DNA from: Parus major
Taxonomy: Eukaryota; Chordata; Aves; Passeriformes; Paridae
Length of the DNA stretch: 64,000 nucleotides
Direction of reading: 5' to 3'
NCBI RefSeq assembly: GCF_001522545.3
Contig: NC_031792.1
Location: 2,789,457 to 2,853,456, forward strand
In this document: piece after piece, positions 34,034-47,059 of the stretch
Position numbering within the stretch: position 1 is the stretch's first letter
How the letters are laid out: each line of letters begins with the position of its first letter
Translations under genes and position numbers: made by a program
The notes under the pieces: model-generated
Told to the model about the DNA's origin: nothing
Databases searched by the model: none
The model's input: the letters and a program-made list of their open reading frames with translations, nothing else

Positions 34034-37000
34034 AAAAAGCAGAAGAGGCTAAAAGATGCTAAACCCCCCTGCAGGTGCAGCACCAGGTGCTTTTCACACC
34101 TTCCCACTTTCGGGCCCTGAGGTTTTCAGAGGAATTTCTGCTGCTGAGGTTGACTGAGTGGGGCTACATTTCTGTTTTGGTTGCCAATTGGAAGCCACTA
34201 TTTTTATCCACAAGTCCCCCAAAGCATCTGTTTCCCTGGAGCAATTTAAGATTTCCTTTTATAAGACCTACTTAGAGGTGTATCATTATTTTTAAACGTT
34301 ACTCCATGCAGCCACACTCCCGTTTTATCATCATTACAAGTGTCATTATCCGTGCATTTGAACTGGGTAATTTAAAGGAGAGATAAAATCCTTGCAGGGG
34401 GGCTGAGAGTTGCTTCCCCTCCAGCAAATATTTTGGGATGATACCTGCCACTTGGAACAAGCTGGTGCATCCCAATGAAAGGAAAAGAAATTCCAAGTTT
34501 TCTAGGAAAAAAATCAACAACTGGAAGCATCCATGGAGTAGAGAAATCCCCAGAAAAAAAAGGAGAAAACCCCACTTAAGTGTTCCTGTAATGTGATATA
34601 AATGGGGTTCAGGACATTTAATTTAGGGAGCTTTTTCTCTTCTACAGCTTCCCTCATGGATCCACCTTGCTGCTGCTGATGGCCATGGGGGTTTTTATTG
34701 CCTCATCACCAAGAAAATGAGATTTTCTCCAATCTCTTCTTTCCAGCAGGCAAAATACACCTTTTTTTTTTTTGTTATAGGTACCACATTTTGGGCAAAG
34801 AAGCACAAGATCCAAACTCTGGGTTCAACCTGAGGCAGAGCAGGAGCAATGCCTGAAACTGTAAATACTCAGATGAGCCATGAAACACCACCAGGATATG
34901 CAGAATTCCCATTCCTGACAAGCAACAGCCCAAATTTGACCTAAGACTGCTGATATTTGGAATAAAAGCTGACTCATTGTCCCAGAGCAGGTTAAATGCA
35001 TCAAGAGGTGAAGAGAATCACGTGTTATGAATGGTTTGGATTAAATTTTTCACACCTGTCAAGGCTTTCTAGCAAGAAATTTTGACCTCTATATGCCCTG
35101 TTCTGGAAATTCCACAGAGAAAATAAAATTTACCTTCTTCCAGCTTGAAGTTAAAGCTGTGACAAAGAAACCAAAGGCAAATTTTAACACCAAAACAGGG
35201 CAGCTGATCCTGTAAACTCTTCTAGACACACAAACCTTCAAGTACAAAGTAATTTAGCAGAAAATAGATGTTGACACACCTAAAGAAAGCATCCAGAAAT
35301 TGTCTTTCCTTCTTCCCTTCCCTCCTGATGTGTCAGGGACCAGGAGGACAAACCTTCATCAATCAGATTGTGACTCTGGCAAAGAACTTCTTCAATTAAG
35401 TGGATTTCAATGACCAGAACTTACTAAATACAGCTTTGGAGGTACAAAATTAACTCTTATTGGTGCTGATCATTTCAGCATTGCTCCTGGATGCTCATTC
35501 CTTGGGAATCTAACCAAAGCCAGGGAAAAATGTACCCTGCCTTCATTTCCTGGCCTTGCCACCCCTCACTCACCGATCCTGGCTGTTCCTCACTGTCACT
35601 GAGGGAAGGATTAATTCACATCCTTTAAACTTTCAGAGATTTCTGTCCTTCATTTCCAGCTTTAAGCTGTTTCCACCTCGCAGGCACACGGGCATGGAAC
35701 AAAATTTTAACCCTAAATGTAAGGGTTTCAGAAAATTACCTGGATTGTCAGTTCAATTCCCTGGTGAAAGGGTGACAGGAGGAGGATGGGAGCAAGGGGA
35801 GCAGCAGAGATTTCCAGGAGCTGACAGAGGAAGTGAACAACAGAGCCTGGAATTTGTCTCACATCTCTTGGTTCCAGTCCAAATGCTTAAACCACAACAT
35901 CATCCTTCAGGCCTGGGACACCAAAAAACCTTTAACCCTCCTGCTGGAACCTCCTGAAGCATTTTCCATCATTTTTACAGCAGAGGTGGTCTCCAGGCTG
36001 GGGCAGGCTCCTGATCTGGCTGCTCAGGGTTGGAGGAACCCAGCCCAGTTTGGGATCTCAGCCCATGCTGGGTTTAATTTCAGATTTGGGCATTTCATGA
36101 CAGAGTTCTCCATGTATTTCTGCCTCAGCTGGGCTAGGGCAGTTTGCTGGGAGCTGAAAATGGGGAGGGAGAACTTTCCAGCTGCAGTTTCTCACTGGGT
36201 GAGCGTCCCCTGCCATTCCCTTCCAACTGGGGAAAATATTCAGGAAAACTAGATAGTAGTGAGAATAATTTAAAAATAATCTTTAAGCACAGACAAATTT
36301 TGATGGGGAGGAAAGAGGGAGGTCTTCCACTGTCCAGAACATTGTTTTAGTAGGCATAAAAACACTGCCAGCCCAGTGCCCTTCAACACAGACCCAGTCA
36401 AAGAATTAAGTTCAATATATGTTGATTTATCACAGCAAGAGTGAAGGCTGGGGGGGAAAGAAGGAGGAGGAAGAGAATGTCCATTTTCTCAAGCTAGGTC
36501 ACATCAGTCTGTGGCTGTGCTGCCAGGGACACCTCCACGATTCCCCAAGGTTTGGAGCACGTCAGCAGCAATTTTGGGAATGTTAGAGCTGACAGCAGCC
36601 AGTGAATGAATGGAGGGGGCTCCATATAGCCCAGTCACCAAAGATGGATCACCAACCTTGGGGATGATTCACTCACAACCAAAAGCCAGAAAAACTCATC
36701 TCCTGGGCTGCTGGACACAGCCAGAGCAGAGCCCATGGTTCCTTCCCACCATCCTGGCTACAAAACCCATCTGTGGTGAGCAGGAATGGGCTGGACCAGG
36801 CTGGGGAAGCGTTTCACACGCTGCTGGCAAACCTCCTGCAGGTACCCTGAGGTGCCTCTGGGCAGATCTAAGAGCAGCACGACTGAATTGAAAACATAGA
36901 AGCTGGGATCAGCCCTCTCAGCTGAAAATGAAGTTTTTTTCTCTTTCCTTGCTCTTGTGGGATTGTCCCTTAGAGGCCCTAAAGGCTGAACATGTAGAAG

Positions 37001-37109
37001 TTGGTTCTGTTTGTCAGAGCAGCATCCACTGCTGCAAACAGGGAGAGGGAGAAGTGCTCCAGCCCTGCTTTAGATTAGGAAGAGACAGGAGAAATAAAAA
37101 GAGCATCTG
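34034..37109. other. Gene-free DNA
   Basis: No gene, RNA or clear transposon. A 12-base T tract lies at 34762-34773. Frames are short and overlap. A minus-strand donor-like word (TCG followed by GTGAGTGAG) at 35573 has no convincing partner. Confidence 0.5.
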
Positions 37110-37262
37110 ACACCAAAATAAAACTGTTTTGGTCACTGCCATCTCTCTTATTCTAAATGAAGCAATTGTGGGCTCCGTTTGTTTTGCATTCTTAATTAGC
37201 AGACGGAACAGATGGCAAAGGCGTCACTTAAAGCCACACGTCCGACAAAATAACCCAGGCTG
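37110..37262. other. Candidate conserved non-coding element
   Basis: Contains TTTGTTTTGCATTCTTAATT, which joins SOX-like TTTGTT, octamer-like TTTGCAT and homeodomain TTAATTAG cores, followed by a CpG-keeping stretch (GGCGTCACTTAAAGCC, CACGTCCGAC) with a CRE-like GCGTCA. It has no repeat signature. Enhancer function is inferred only. Confidence 0.35.
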
Positions 37263-37680
37263 CCAGTGCTGGTTTTCTCTGGGAACAAGGAATACTTTCC
37301 CCTCTTCTTCCCATTGAAAAGCATCCTGAAGAGAGGAGCCAGCAAATGTCTGCGTGGAGCAGGGGATTCACCGCAGAAAGGAATCCATTGTGTCGGGAGC
37401 GTGCCGAGGGAGGGAGGGCAGGGCGGCAGCAAATGGGTTGCAGAGGGAACAGAAAATAGGGATGGAAACGAGCAGAGAGCTGCCAGGAACACAACGAGGG
37501 GCTCAAAGAAACATTGAGTCCCTCCTGCCCTCAGTTCTGAGCTTCAGGCAGAGGCTGGAAGGTCTGGGTTACAGCTGAAGGACGGCTGGATGGGAGATGT
37601 TCTCCATGAAGGTGTTGTCCCATACCTGACTCATCCTCTCCACACCTGGAAAAGTCCCTGAGAAACTCCTCAGAGCACAG

Positions 37681-37813
37681 CTCCCCATCCCTGGAAGTCC
37701 TCAGGGCCGTGTTGGGCCAGGCTTGGAGCAGCCTGGGAGAGTGGAAGGTGTCAGGGTAGAACTGGGTGAGCTTTAAGGTCCCTTCCCACCCAAACCATTC
37801 CGAGATTCTCTAA
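37681..37813 (+). mobile_element. CR1 LINE 3' end fragment
   Basis: Recognisable phrases are CCATCCCTGGAAGTCCTCAG, GGCCAGGCTTGGAGCAGCCT, GGGTGAGCTTTAAGGTCCCT and ACCATTCCGAGATTCTCT. It may begin somewhat earlier, near 37600, where similarity is weaker. Confidence 0.85.
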
Positions 37814-40198
37814 AACAAGCAAAGCACAAAGCTTCAGGCACCACCCACTGCATGAGGATTGTTCAGAGCTACAACCAGGACACAGTATTTTCCCAAAAAT
37901 CATAAACCACGTGTGGTACTCACATCCTATTTCCTCTGCCTCAAGCACAGGGAAGGAATGGGATAAAAAAACCCAAAAGAAACCACGTGGAACTTGCTGA
38001 AAACAGGTCTTGGTCTCTGGGTAGTGCTGTACTTGTGACCCAGAACACAGGGATGTGACATCTCAGAGGAAGAACTTCCCTGAGGAATCTCTCCTGGCAG
38101 CTCTAAGTCCCTTTATTCAGTCCTCCACCTCCTACAAAGCAATTTAATCCCTGTGAGCATCCCCTGCTTCTTGGAAAGGAGAAGGAGCCACAGACACTGA
38201 TGGAGTTTTGTTCCTTTCACAGCCTGGTGAGGTGCTCTGACAGCCCTGCTGATGGGCTACAAGAGGATTTTGGCATGGCATTCCCCCAGCACCACGGATA
38301 AGCTGTTCCCAGCATGGATGAGTGAGCAGGATCAGGGCACGGCCTGATGGGCCAAATAATAAACATCAGGAGCCTCACCTCGCTCCTGCTGCAACGTGCC
38401 AGCAATCCCCAGCTCCCTCAGCCACTGTGGGCTCCAAAGCTCCTCTCTGGTGCCATGAAAATGCCAATGATGGTGAGTCCTGCCCAGCTCCTGCAGCCAG
38501 GGCTCCATGCTCCCAGCGTGGGGTGTGCTCTGCCCCTCTGATGTTGTAAAGAGATCAGCAGTGATGCTCAGGACCTGCTCAGCTGAGCCTCAGCCATGGA
38601 GCAGAGCCTGGAGAAAGAGCTTGGGTCTCCAGGGAGCAGCACAGGCTGAGGGGAAAAGGAGAGGGGCCTTGGGAAGAGCACAGAGCTGGAGGAGGAGAGG
38701 TAAATCCCTAGGGAAGGAGGGACAGGCAGGACCCAGAGCTGCTGTTTCCACCTCTCCCTCCTGGTCAAAGACCCCTCTGAAAAGCTGAAACCTCTCTGGG
38801 CTGGAACACACTGACTAAACCCCATCAAATGTGTGGGACATCATCTTCCTCCACCGGCTGGTTCCAAACTTTTTGGACACTTTGCTCCTCGTTCCTCTCT
38901 GTTTTCACTTCATTCCTGGCTTTGTTTTCACTTCTCTCTGCAGCTCCCTGGCCTTACACGAGCTGAGGGCTCTGTGTGCCAAGCATCCCTGAGCCTTGCC
39001 CCTGCCTCAGATGACATTTGTTACCTCCACTGGCTTTAATCTCCCTGCTTTTCCCAGCTGCTCCATAACCCAGGAGAAACACCCCCATCATGCCAAGGCA
39101 CCAGGACACCGAGCCCATGGCCACAGCTTAATGCCCTCCAAATTTAGAGCTGGACATTGCTCCACTGGCACAACATTTCAACATCCAGCAGCTGCTCTAA
39201 ATTCGGAAACTGCTCCACAAATGCTCTTTTCCCTCAGCTGGGAATTCCCTTTGGATGTGGAGGAGAGAGAATTGCTATCAGTGCACTGCCCTCATCTTTT
39301 CTGGGGGTCATAAGGTCCATAAACACCTCACAGGGGCTGCCCCTCCTGCAGGTAAAATTCACACCCTGAGAAATCTGCCTCAGCCATCTCAGCTCGCTCC
39401 ACAACACGGTTCAGGATTCCTTACACAGAAATTTGGGGATCTGAGGTGCCCAAAGTGTCAGACTCAATTCCAGCCCTGTGCATAAAACACAGTGATCATG
39501 GCAAAACACACAGAAAGTCCTAGGAAAAAAATCCATCTCTGCACCAGAGCAGTGGGTAAAGACCAAGGAAATAGAGAAGGATGTGCTGCCCATCCAGTTT
39601 TAAACACCCAGCTGCCAGCTGCTTCCACGTGTCCTGACTCACACGGCTCCTGCTGAAGTTGTGGGGAAAGAAAGATGGAATTTTCACATTTTCAGTGGGA
39701 AAAAAAATAAATGGATTCAGTGCAGTGAAAATTGCTCACTGATGTGCTGCCTTTGGCACTCACCTGGCAAAGGGGAAACCTGGGCTCTGCTCCTTGTTCC
39801 TGCATTAAAGAATCAGCAATTAAAATGCACAATGAGCCCTCAAAGCTATAATCTCATTAAAAATAAGGACTGAAATTAAGCAATTCTCCAGTCCAAGTCT
39901 TCCTAGGGCCACTGGAGGAAGCAGGAAGGGGAATACCTGCAGTAAGACTCTGCCTCTGTCAATACTTGGTTATTCATGCAAAGCAGGCAGCATTAATGCA
40001 GGCTGGAGTTGAGCACACATTCCTGCAGGCTGGATGGGGTTCAGATTTCCTGGAGGAAGGGAGGGAACCAGAGCAGCCTGTCCCACATCTGAGGTGACCA
40101 CATGGAATGCTGAGACAGGCCAGGGAAAGGAGCTGCTCCTGCTGCCTCCCACTCCTCCCTCATCCTGCCAAACCCAGCCCTGAGAGCTCTGAATTTCC
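37814..40198. other. Gene-free DNA, GC-richer
   Basis: No gene is supported. The composition is GC-richer around 38200-38800, so overlapping frames up to 105 codons occur on both strands. Minus-strand donor-like CAG followed by GTGAGTGCC at 39763 is strong in isolation, but I cannot pair it. Confidence 0.5.
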
Positions 40199-40477
40199 AT
40201 AAAATCCCAGAATGGCTGGGCTTGCAAGGGAGCTCAAAGCTCCTCTAATTCCATGCCATGGGCAGGGACACCTTCCACCATCCCAGGCTGCTCCAAGCCC
40301 CGATATCCAACCTGGTCTTGGACATTTCCAGGGATCCAGGGGCAGCCACAGCTTCTCTGGGAAATCCACTCCATCCATTCACCACCCTCACGGGGAAGAA
40401 TTTCTTCCTAACATCCCAACTAAACCCACTGTCAGTTTGAAGCCATTCCCCCTTGCCTTATCACTGTCCTATTTCAC
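40199..40477 (-). mobile_element. CR1 LINE 3' fragment, minus orientation
   Basis: The reverse complement reads as a CR1 3' end. On the plus strand it starts AAAATCCCAGAATGGCTGGG and continues with GGGACACCTTCCACCATCCC, CATTTCCAGGGATCCAGGGG, CACCCTCACGGGGAAGAATT and TTGCCTTATCACTGTCC. This is one of the longest copies in the window and is non-coding. Confidence 0.92.
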
Positions 40478-41027
40478 TTTGGGAAGGCTCAAGGCAAAGA
40501 TTTTATGTATGAAGGAAAAAAAGATGGTGTGAGGGGAAAAGATTCCCTTTTGGGGCAGATTTTTGTCTCTGAACTTCCCAATTCTCCCACTGATCCCTCT
40601 TCCTCCTCCCTCTCCTTAAAACACCTCCAGGAACAGATTAACCCCACTGAAGTCAAGGGAAGTTTTAAGACTTCTGAAAATTGGGGAGCTTCTAATTTAG
40701 GCTGAGTTCAGCAGATTAACAGGGGGCAATATATCCATGCCCAGGGCTTAATCAAGGCCAAAAAAAAAGGCATTTGCAGCTGGATTTGAGCAGGACAAAG
40801 CTGGGATGGTAATTCCAGGAGCACACACGGCTCACAGGCCACAGGACCATGGCATCTCCATGGTGTGACTCACTGAATATTTAACTTGGGGACATCTCTT
40901 AGACCTGTGCCACCTCTCTTAGGACATCCAGGAGTGAGGAAGGAGGGACAGAGCTGGATCTCAGTGCTCACACAGAACATAAAATCTTCGCCTTGTGCCT
41001 TCCCAAATGGAAACAGGACAGCCCTGG

Positions 41028-41098
41028 CTCAAGGGAGAACAGCTTCACACTGAGAGTGGGTTTCTATCAGATATTAGGAATAAACTCTTCCCTCAGAG
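41028..41098 (+). mobile_element. Possible CR1 internal remnant
   Basis: AGGGAGAACAGCTTCACACT, GAGTGGGTTTCTATCAGATA and AATAAACTCTTCCCTCAGAG resemble the section of CR1 just before the terminal module. The usual 3' end is missing, so the copy is broken or the likeness is chance. Confidence 0.5.
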
Positions 41099-43716
41099 TT
41101 TCAAACCCCCCCAAAGTGAAGCCCTTTACAAAGGGATTGCCTGGGTGGTTCACCTTTGTGCACAGAGCTCCTGGAATTCTCCAGCTTTTCCTGCTGAGTG
41201 GTGTCCTCCTGTTTCTTCCTGCTGGGAATTTTCCCTGGGATGTGCAGCACCTCTCCCGTGCACGGCATTAATTCCTGCCCACAGGCAGGGCTCTCACAAG
41301 TGCCATGAAATATGCACTTACCTCACTCCTCATCATGATCTCAGGAGAATGAGGTAACCAAACTCACCCACCAATAAATTCATCATCACTCTCCAACTCG
41401 AGTTTCCCCCCTTTTTTTATCATTATTAAATTAAACTTATTCACATCCCTGCTCCTGCGTTAATGCATTTATGGCAATTTGAATAACGATCCCTTTGCTC
41501 TGAATTCCATCTTGAATTCCAAATATCCCACTCTGACTTGAGAGGAGATATCTGCCTCCTCTTCCCAGCTCTAAAATAAAGGGGATGTGCACCAGTACCA
41601 AACTCCTGGAAACTTCCACATTGGAAGTGCCCCACGTTTGTTTTTCCCACAACTTTTCCAAGCTCAGACATGAAGACTGAGCTTAGGAATAGCTGAGCCA
41701 TTCCCACAGCCTCTGGAAAATCAAGCTTTTATTGATTTTTGCATCTCTGAGGATGCTGAAAAGCCTCAGAACTCCGTATTTCCAGTGATTTTGACAATGA
41801 GTCTCTGATATTGCTGGGGGCTTGAAGAATATAGATATAAAAGTACCCTGATCTCAATATTAAGACATATTTTCTGATAACAAGTTGAAGGTTCCTTTGC
41901 CCTTCTTTCCTCCTGTTCCTCTAAATTCCTTCCCAATTTTCTCAGGAGGGCAGAACTCGAATCCCTTCAAATGTACCCATGCAGCAACAAATAAAATAAA
42001 AATTAATAAGTGACTCAGATAAAGGCTTTCCATCTCAAGGCAGAGGAAAGTATTAGCTAATTAATCATCAAGTTGGCATTAACTTATCTTTTGGCACCCC
42101 CAAGAAAATGTAAATCTGAAACGAGTTGGGGGTGGTGGTGTGTGGAAACAAAGGAATAAGAAGCCAACAATAGTTTTGGAAATGGATGACAAAATCCAAA
42201 TGTTCTGCCTGACTGCTGCTAAATTAAGCTCTGTGTTATCAGTGCAAAGATTAGGGAAAGAGAGATTTTCCTCTGAACCTTAAGTCACACTTTGGAGCTG
42301 CACAGGACACGGCAGCAGGAGCGGAGACAAGAGGATTCACTCACCCTGAAAATGAGTGGAAATAAAAGAGGATCTGCTCAGTTCTTGGTTTGCCCCAAAC
42401 ACGGTTCTGTGGAGGAAAAGAGGAAAGAAGGGAGTTAATTTTTTGTGTAGGAGATGAAGAAGTGATGGCCACCCTCCCTCCCATCCCAGGCTCCATCCAA
42501 CCCACCTTTGCCTTCAGCCCTTTCTGCCCTTTTTGCCCAAACTGGCTTTTTTCCCCCCCACTTTTAAGTGGGAAGGGCTCCAGTGCGATCCTGCCTTGAG
42601 CCAAACGCTGTTCTGGGAATTATTTCAGTGCTAAAACAATGAGGAAAATTTGTTCTCCCACCTTCCATCACAGGCTCCCAGCTGCTGACCAAAGATTGAA
42701 CATCATCAGATGGAATTGTGTTTTCTCTAATTGATTTTTTTTTTTTTTGCTTCCTTTGAGCAAAACTTCCCCTTTTCAGGGTGAGGTCAGCTCCATGAAC
42801 ACAGCACAGCCCTCGATGGATGCACCAATTAATGCTTTGTCAAATTCTGCTCGAATTAAAACCATCCCAGCTGGCACTTTTACCCCAAACCCAGACGAGA
42901 AGCAGCGAGGGAAATGATTCCACACGTTCCTTCCTAAACTCCAATTAATAAATATTCAGCTCAGCTCCAGTGGCAAAACGTTTTGCAACCACCTGTGGGT
43001 GTTTAATGGGATCAAAGGAGCTGCATTCCTTCCTGCCCAGGCACAGATCCCTTCCCTGCCTGCTGCAGGAGGCAGCGGGATGGTTGAGCACGTTGCTCCT
43101 CCAAAAAGCCATTTTATTCCCAAAGAACTGGGAATAAGGGAAGGTAGAAAGGTTCCCTCAAAGTATTTTTGCCTTTAATTCAATATATCCTAACCAACAT
43201 TGGCCTCCAACAACCTCCCAGGAGTCATCCAAGTCTGTACACCAGAAGGAGTGAAGGCACCTGGCACAGGGCAGCTCCAGGAAATCATAATATTCCACAA
43301 ATCCTGCTTCAGTACCCCCAAAAATCAATATATTCCTAATCAATGAGCCTGCTCAGGCACAGCAGAGAGCCCACAGAGCCTCTGCAACCCATCCAAATCC
43401 AAACTTATTCCTTCCTAACACTCTCTTCCCTTCTGTTCTCTTTCTGCCCCAAAATGACACGAAATCCAACAATTCACCATGTTCTGATCAAATGCACAAA
43501 AAGTCACCAGGGCCTGCCTTTAGCTGCATCAAAGTCCAGCAGGGGCTGCATTTTCTCCCCCGACTCATCCAGTCCCAAAGAGTTACAAACACGTCAAAGG
43601 GAGGTAAAAGGCTTTTGGATTCCTACAGAAAGAGAAGATGCAGCTTTAGGTGTTGCAGGATTATTTTTTTTCCCGCTAAATCCCTCATCCATTAATTTCA
43701 AGAATGAAGTCAAGAT
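41099..43716. other. Gene-free DNA with a candidate element at 42050-42260
   Basis: No gene is supported. Within it, 42050-42260 is complex AT-rich sequence with GCTAATTAATCATCAAGTTG and AAATTAAGCTCTGTGTTATC and no repeats, a possible conserved element. A T tract occurs at 42737-42750. A strong minus-strand donor-like word (GAG followed by GTAAGTGCA) at 41321 is unpaired. Confidence 0.42.
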
Positions 43717-43754
43717 TTTTTTTTTCCCCTTTTTTCCCTTCTTTCCTTTTTTTT

Positions 43755-43811
<57 letters not shown>
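43717..43811. repeat. Pyrimidine tract ending in a 55-base T homopolymer
   Basis: CCCTTTTTTCCCTTCTTTCC-type sequence grows into an uninterrupted T run from about 43757 to 43811. It could be a minus-strand poly(A) tail, but no retroelement body is seen upstream of it on that strand. Length in such runs is error-prone. Confidence 0.9.
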
Positions 43812-43812
<1 letters not shown>

Positions 43813-44310
43813 TGAACGTGGCTGGTTATTTGACGAGTGAAGCATTAGATTTGCGAGTTGTTCTTGCAAGCCAAAACACGCTCCCTTTTCATTCATAACA
43901 CTGAGCTGCTCGGCGTTAAACAGCCGATTATCATGAATGAAGTGGGTGTAACTTCCTTGAAATCCTCCAAAGACCTGTCAAAGCACAGCTACCGCAGCTC
44001 GCTTTTCTCCTTCAAGCACACACATCATCGCTTTAATTGTTCCCCGATCCCCCCAATGCTCAAAGCCAGGCTTGGGTTGGGATTTTTTTTTGGGGGGATG
44101 GATGGAGAAGAAGGGGAAGGGTGGGGAATGGTGCCCCGGGATAAGAGAGGGAAAGTGGGGCTGTGTCTCCACCGTCCAATTTGGATTTTTGTGTGGGGAT
44201 CTAAATTAAGCTTCGTCCGTTTAAAAGTGTGGCAGACAAAACCTTACTAATCAAAGCCCCGGCCTGTTTTGCATGGATAATCAAGAGCCTCTGGCTCTCC
44301 TATGAGGAAA
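43812..44310. other. Candidate conserved regulatory block
   Basis: Starts abruptly after the T run. It is complex, with many CpGs for AT-rich DNA (GTTATTTGACGAGTG, CTCGGCGTTAAACAGCCG, CTTCGTCCG) and motif-like words (CCGATTATCATGAATG, ATCGCTTTAATTGTTC, TTTGCATGGATAATC). The last combines an octamer-like TTTGCAT with a GGATAATC core typical of OTX/PITX factors (GGATTA). A G-rich patch at 44090-44160 divides it. No transposon or gene is seen. Confidence 0.38.
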
Positions 44311-45373
44311 CGTTTAACCCTAAAGAGAAGAGGACTCGTGGTTAAAGGAAAATTTAAATTTGGCTCCAGGTCTGTCATTCTCCACCTCCTTCCCAAGATT
44401 TTTTTTGCCCCAGCGTTGCCATTTTGCTGCTGTTTGCAAACTGGGATGGTCTTTGAGCCGAGAGGCTGAAAAACCGCTCTGATAAACACACATTCCATCG
44501 AGGAACTGGTTTAATCACAGATCTTTCCAAGGATGACCATTATCCCAAAGAAAGACCTGCAGCATCTCAGCCATTCCTCTTCTCCCACTTCAGGATACCG
44601 ATCTTGGCCAGCAGTAAATTGTGATCTCACTGCTGACCCACCAAATATTTCATCCTCTTGCCTAAACACTTTTACAGCCTGGAAAGCTACAAAAAAACCA
44701 CTAAAACAACCCCAAACCCACAAGGATTAACACACTTAACAAGGTTTAGTCTCAGGAAACACTGGGGAAAGTGAAACCAGGGAAAAATATTAAAATTTTC
44801 ATATTTCAGCTCAGATTCTAGGCTAAATCTCATTATCTCGCCCACAACCAAAACATCAACAACAAATCTTGATGGTGCTTTCACGACAACAGCTTTTGCA
44901 CATCCCTTAACAGCTCTAACATTAACAAAGGCTGATGTTTGGGGGGAAAAAAACATAAATATTTGTCCAGCATTTTGGAAAACTCCAAACTCTCAATGCA
45001 TTCATCCCAGTCCGGAGACAGCAGCGCTTCCCACCTGCTCCCGATTTTTATCACAAAGGGGTGATGCCCACCTGGGAGCATCCACTGGACACTGGATCCC
45101 ACTCAAAATTCCAGTGAAAAAACCGGATCCTCCAACTCCATCTTATAAAAATGCACAGCTCTCCCTTATCAGCAGACGGAAATCACAAATCCCGAGGGAT
45201 TTCCCTGCTCCCATGGAAGCCAGAGGGAATTTTGACACAGCAAGAGCTGGCTGACACACGAGCAGATCTGACAGGTTGCATTTCCATTCTGCTGACTCTG
45301 CTGGGCACGAGGATTCACTCCTGTTTATCTTTGGCTGATATTCAGCTCTGGTTCCAGCTGCATCTGTGGCTGC
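44311..45373. other. Gene-free DNA
   Basis: No gene, RNA or transposon is recognised. Short frames overlap on both strands. Confidence 0.5.
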
Positions 45374-45438
45374 ATTGCTGTGAAATGCATTGCTGGGAAT
45401 GCATTGCTGTGAAATGCATCGCTGTGAAATGCATTGCT
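45374..45438. repeat. 15-bp tandem repeat, about four copies
   Basis: The unit ATTGCTGTGAAATGC recurs head to tail with one 14-base copy (ATTGCTGGGAATGC) and a single T-to-C variant. Confidence 0.9.
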
Positions 45439-45757
45439 CGCTCTGACTCACCCTGCAAAGGACACGTTTGTAAACTGACCCACCAGTGACAAAATCCTCT
45501 CTTTCTTCACTTGGAGGAGGCGAGATGAGGCATAGGTTCCTCGTCTGATTCATTTCCTGGGGAAATTTTTACTCCCTGCATCCTTTTTTCAGTCCTTATT
45601 CAGGCAGCGAGTAGTGAAGTGATTAATACAAAATCCATGCTTGACACAGAGTAGAAGGATTCATTCAAATTCTTTTAAAATCAGTGCTTAATTAATTGCT
45701 TAGAAAAACAACCCATTGCCAAAAATGTGGGGGGTTGGTTTTGCTTTTTTTTTTTTT

Positions 45758-46707
45758 NNNNNNNNNNNNNNNNNNNNNNNNNNNNNNNNNNNNNNNNNNN
45801 NNNNNNNNNNNNNNNNNNNNNNNNNNNNNNNNNNNNNNNNNNNNNNNNNNNNNNNNNNNNNNNNNNNNNNNNNNNNNNNNNNNNNNNNNNNNNNNNNNNN
45901 NNNNNNNNNNNNNNNNNNNNNNNNNNNNNNNNNNNNNNNNNNNNNNNNNNNNNNNNNNNNNNNNNNNNNNNNNNNNNNNNNNNNNNNNNNNNNNNNNNNN
46001 NNNNNNNNNNNNNNNNNNNNNNNNNNNNNNNNNNNNNNNNNNNNNNNNNNNNNNNNNNNNNNNNNNNNNNNNNNNNNNNNNNNNNNNNNNNNNNNNNNNN
46101 NNNNNNNNNNNNNNNNNNNNNNNNNNNNNNNNNNNNNNNNNNNNNNNNNNNNNNNNNNNNNNNNNNNNNNNNNNNNNNNNNNNNNNNNNNNNNNNNNNNN
46201 NNNNNNNNNNNNNNNNNNNNNNNNNNNNNNNNNNNNNNNNNNNNNNNNNNNNNNNNNNNNNNNNNNNNNNNNNNNNNNNNNNNNNNNNNNNNNNNNNNNN
46301 NNNNNNNNNNNNNNNNNNNNNNNNNNNNNNNNNNNNNNNNNNNNNNNNNNNNNNNNNNNNNNNNNNNNNNNNNNNNNNNNNNNNNNNNNNNNNNNNNNNN
46401 NNNNNNNNNNNNNNNNNNNNNNNNNNNNNNNNNNNNNNNNNNNNNNNNNNNNNNNNNNNNNNNNNNNNNNNNNNNNNNNNNNNNNNNNNNNNNNNNNNNN
46501 NNNNNNNNNNNNNNNNNNNNNNNNNNNNNNNNNNNNNNNNNNNNNNNNNNNNNNNNNNNNNNNNNNNNNNNNNNNNNNNNNNNNNNNNNNNNNNNNNNNN
46601 NNNNNNNNNNNNNNNNNNNNNNNNNNNNNNNNNNNNNNNNNNNNNNNNNNNNNNNNNNNNNNNNNNNNNNNNNNNNNNNNNNNNNNNNNNNNNNNNNNNN
46701 NNNNNNN
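45758..46707. other. Assembly gap (950 Ns)
   Basis: An uninterrupted block of N. It follows a T run (45745-45757) and ends inside a minisatellite, which explains the failed assembly. Frames drawn across it are meaningless. The length is not a round default, so it may be an estimate. Confidence 0.99.
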
Positions 46708-46975
46708 GAGCATCCCAAATCCTGCCCAGGCACACCAGCATCTCCCTGAGCATCCCAAATCCTGCCCAGGTACCACCACAGCATCTCCCAGAGCATCCCA
46801 AATCCTGCCCGAGCACCACCACAGCATCTCCCTGAGCATCCCAAACCCTGCCCAGGCACACCAGCATCTCCCAGAGCATCCCAAATCCTGCCCAGGCACA
46901 CCAGCATCTCCCAGAGCATCCCAAATCCTGCCCAGGCACACCAGCATCTCCCAGAGCATCCCAAATCCTGCCCAG
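46708..46975. repeat. 40/43-bp minisatellite at the gap edge
   Basis: Seven head-to-tail units start with GAGCATCCCAAATCCTGCCC. Five are of the 40-base form (continuing AGGCACACCAGCATCTCCCT/A, the last incomplete) and two of a 43-base form with ACCACCACAGCATCTCC. Neighbouring copies are almost identical, so the array is young or homogenised. It very likely continues into the gap. On the minus strand it reads as repeats of Trp, Gly, Asp, Ala and Leu, giving long false frames. Confidence 0.95.
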
Positions 46976-47059
46976 GCACTCCAGACTGACTGATCTGCTC
47001 TCCCTGGCATCCCCGCTCCCAAGCAGCTTTCAAAGCCCGTCCTGGCTGCTCCGGAGCTG

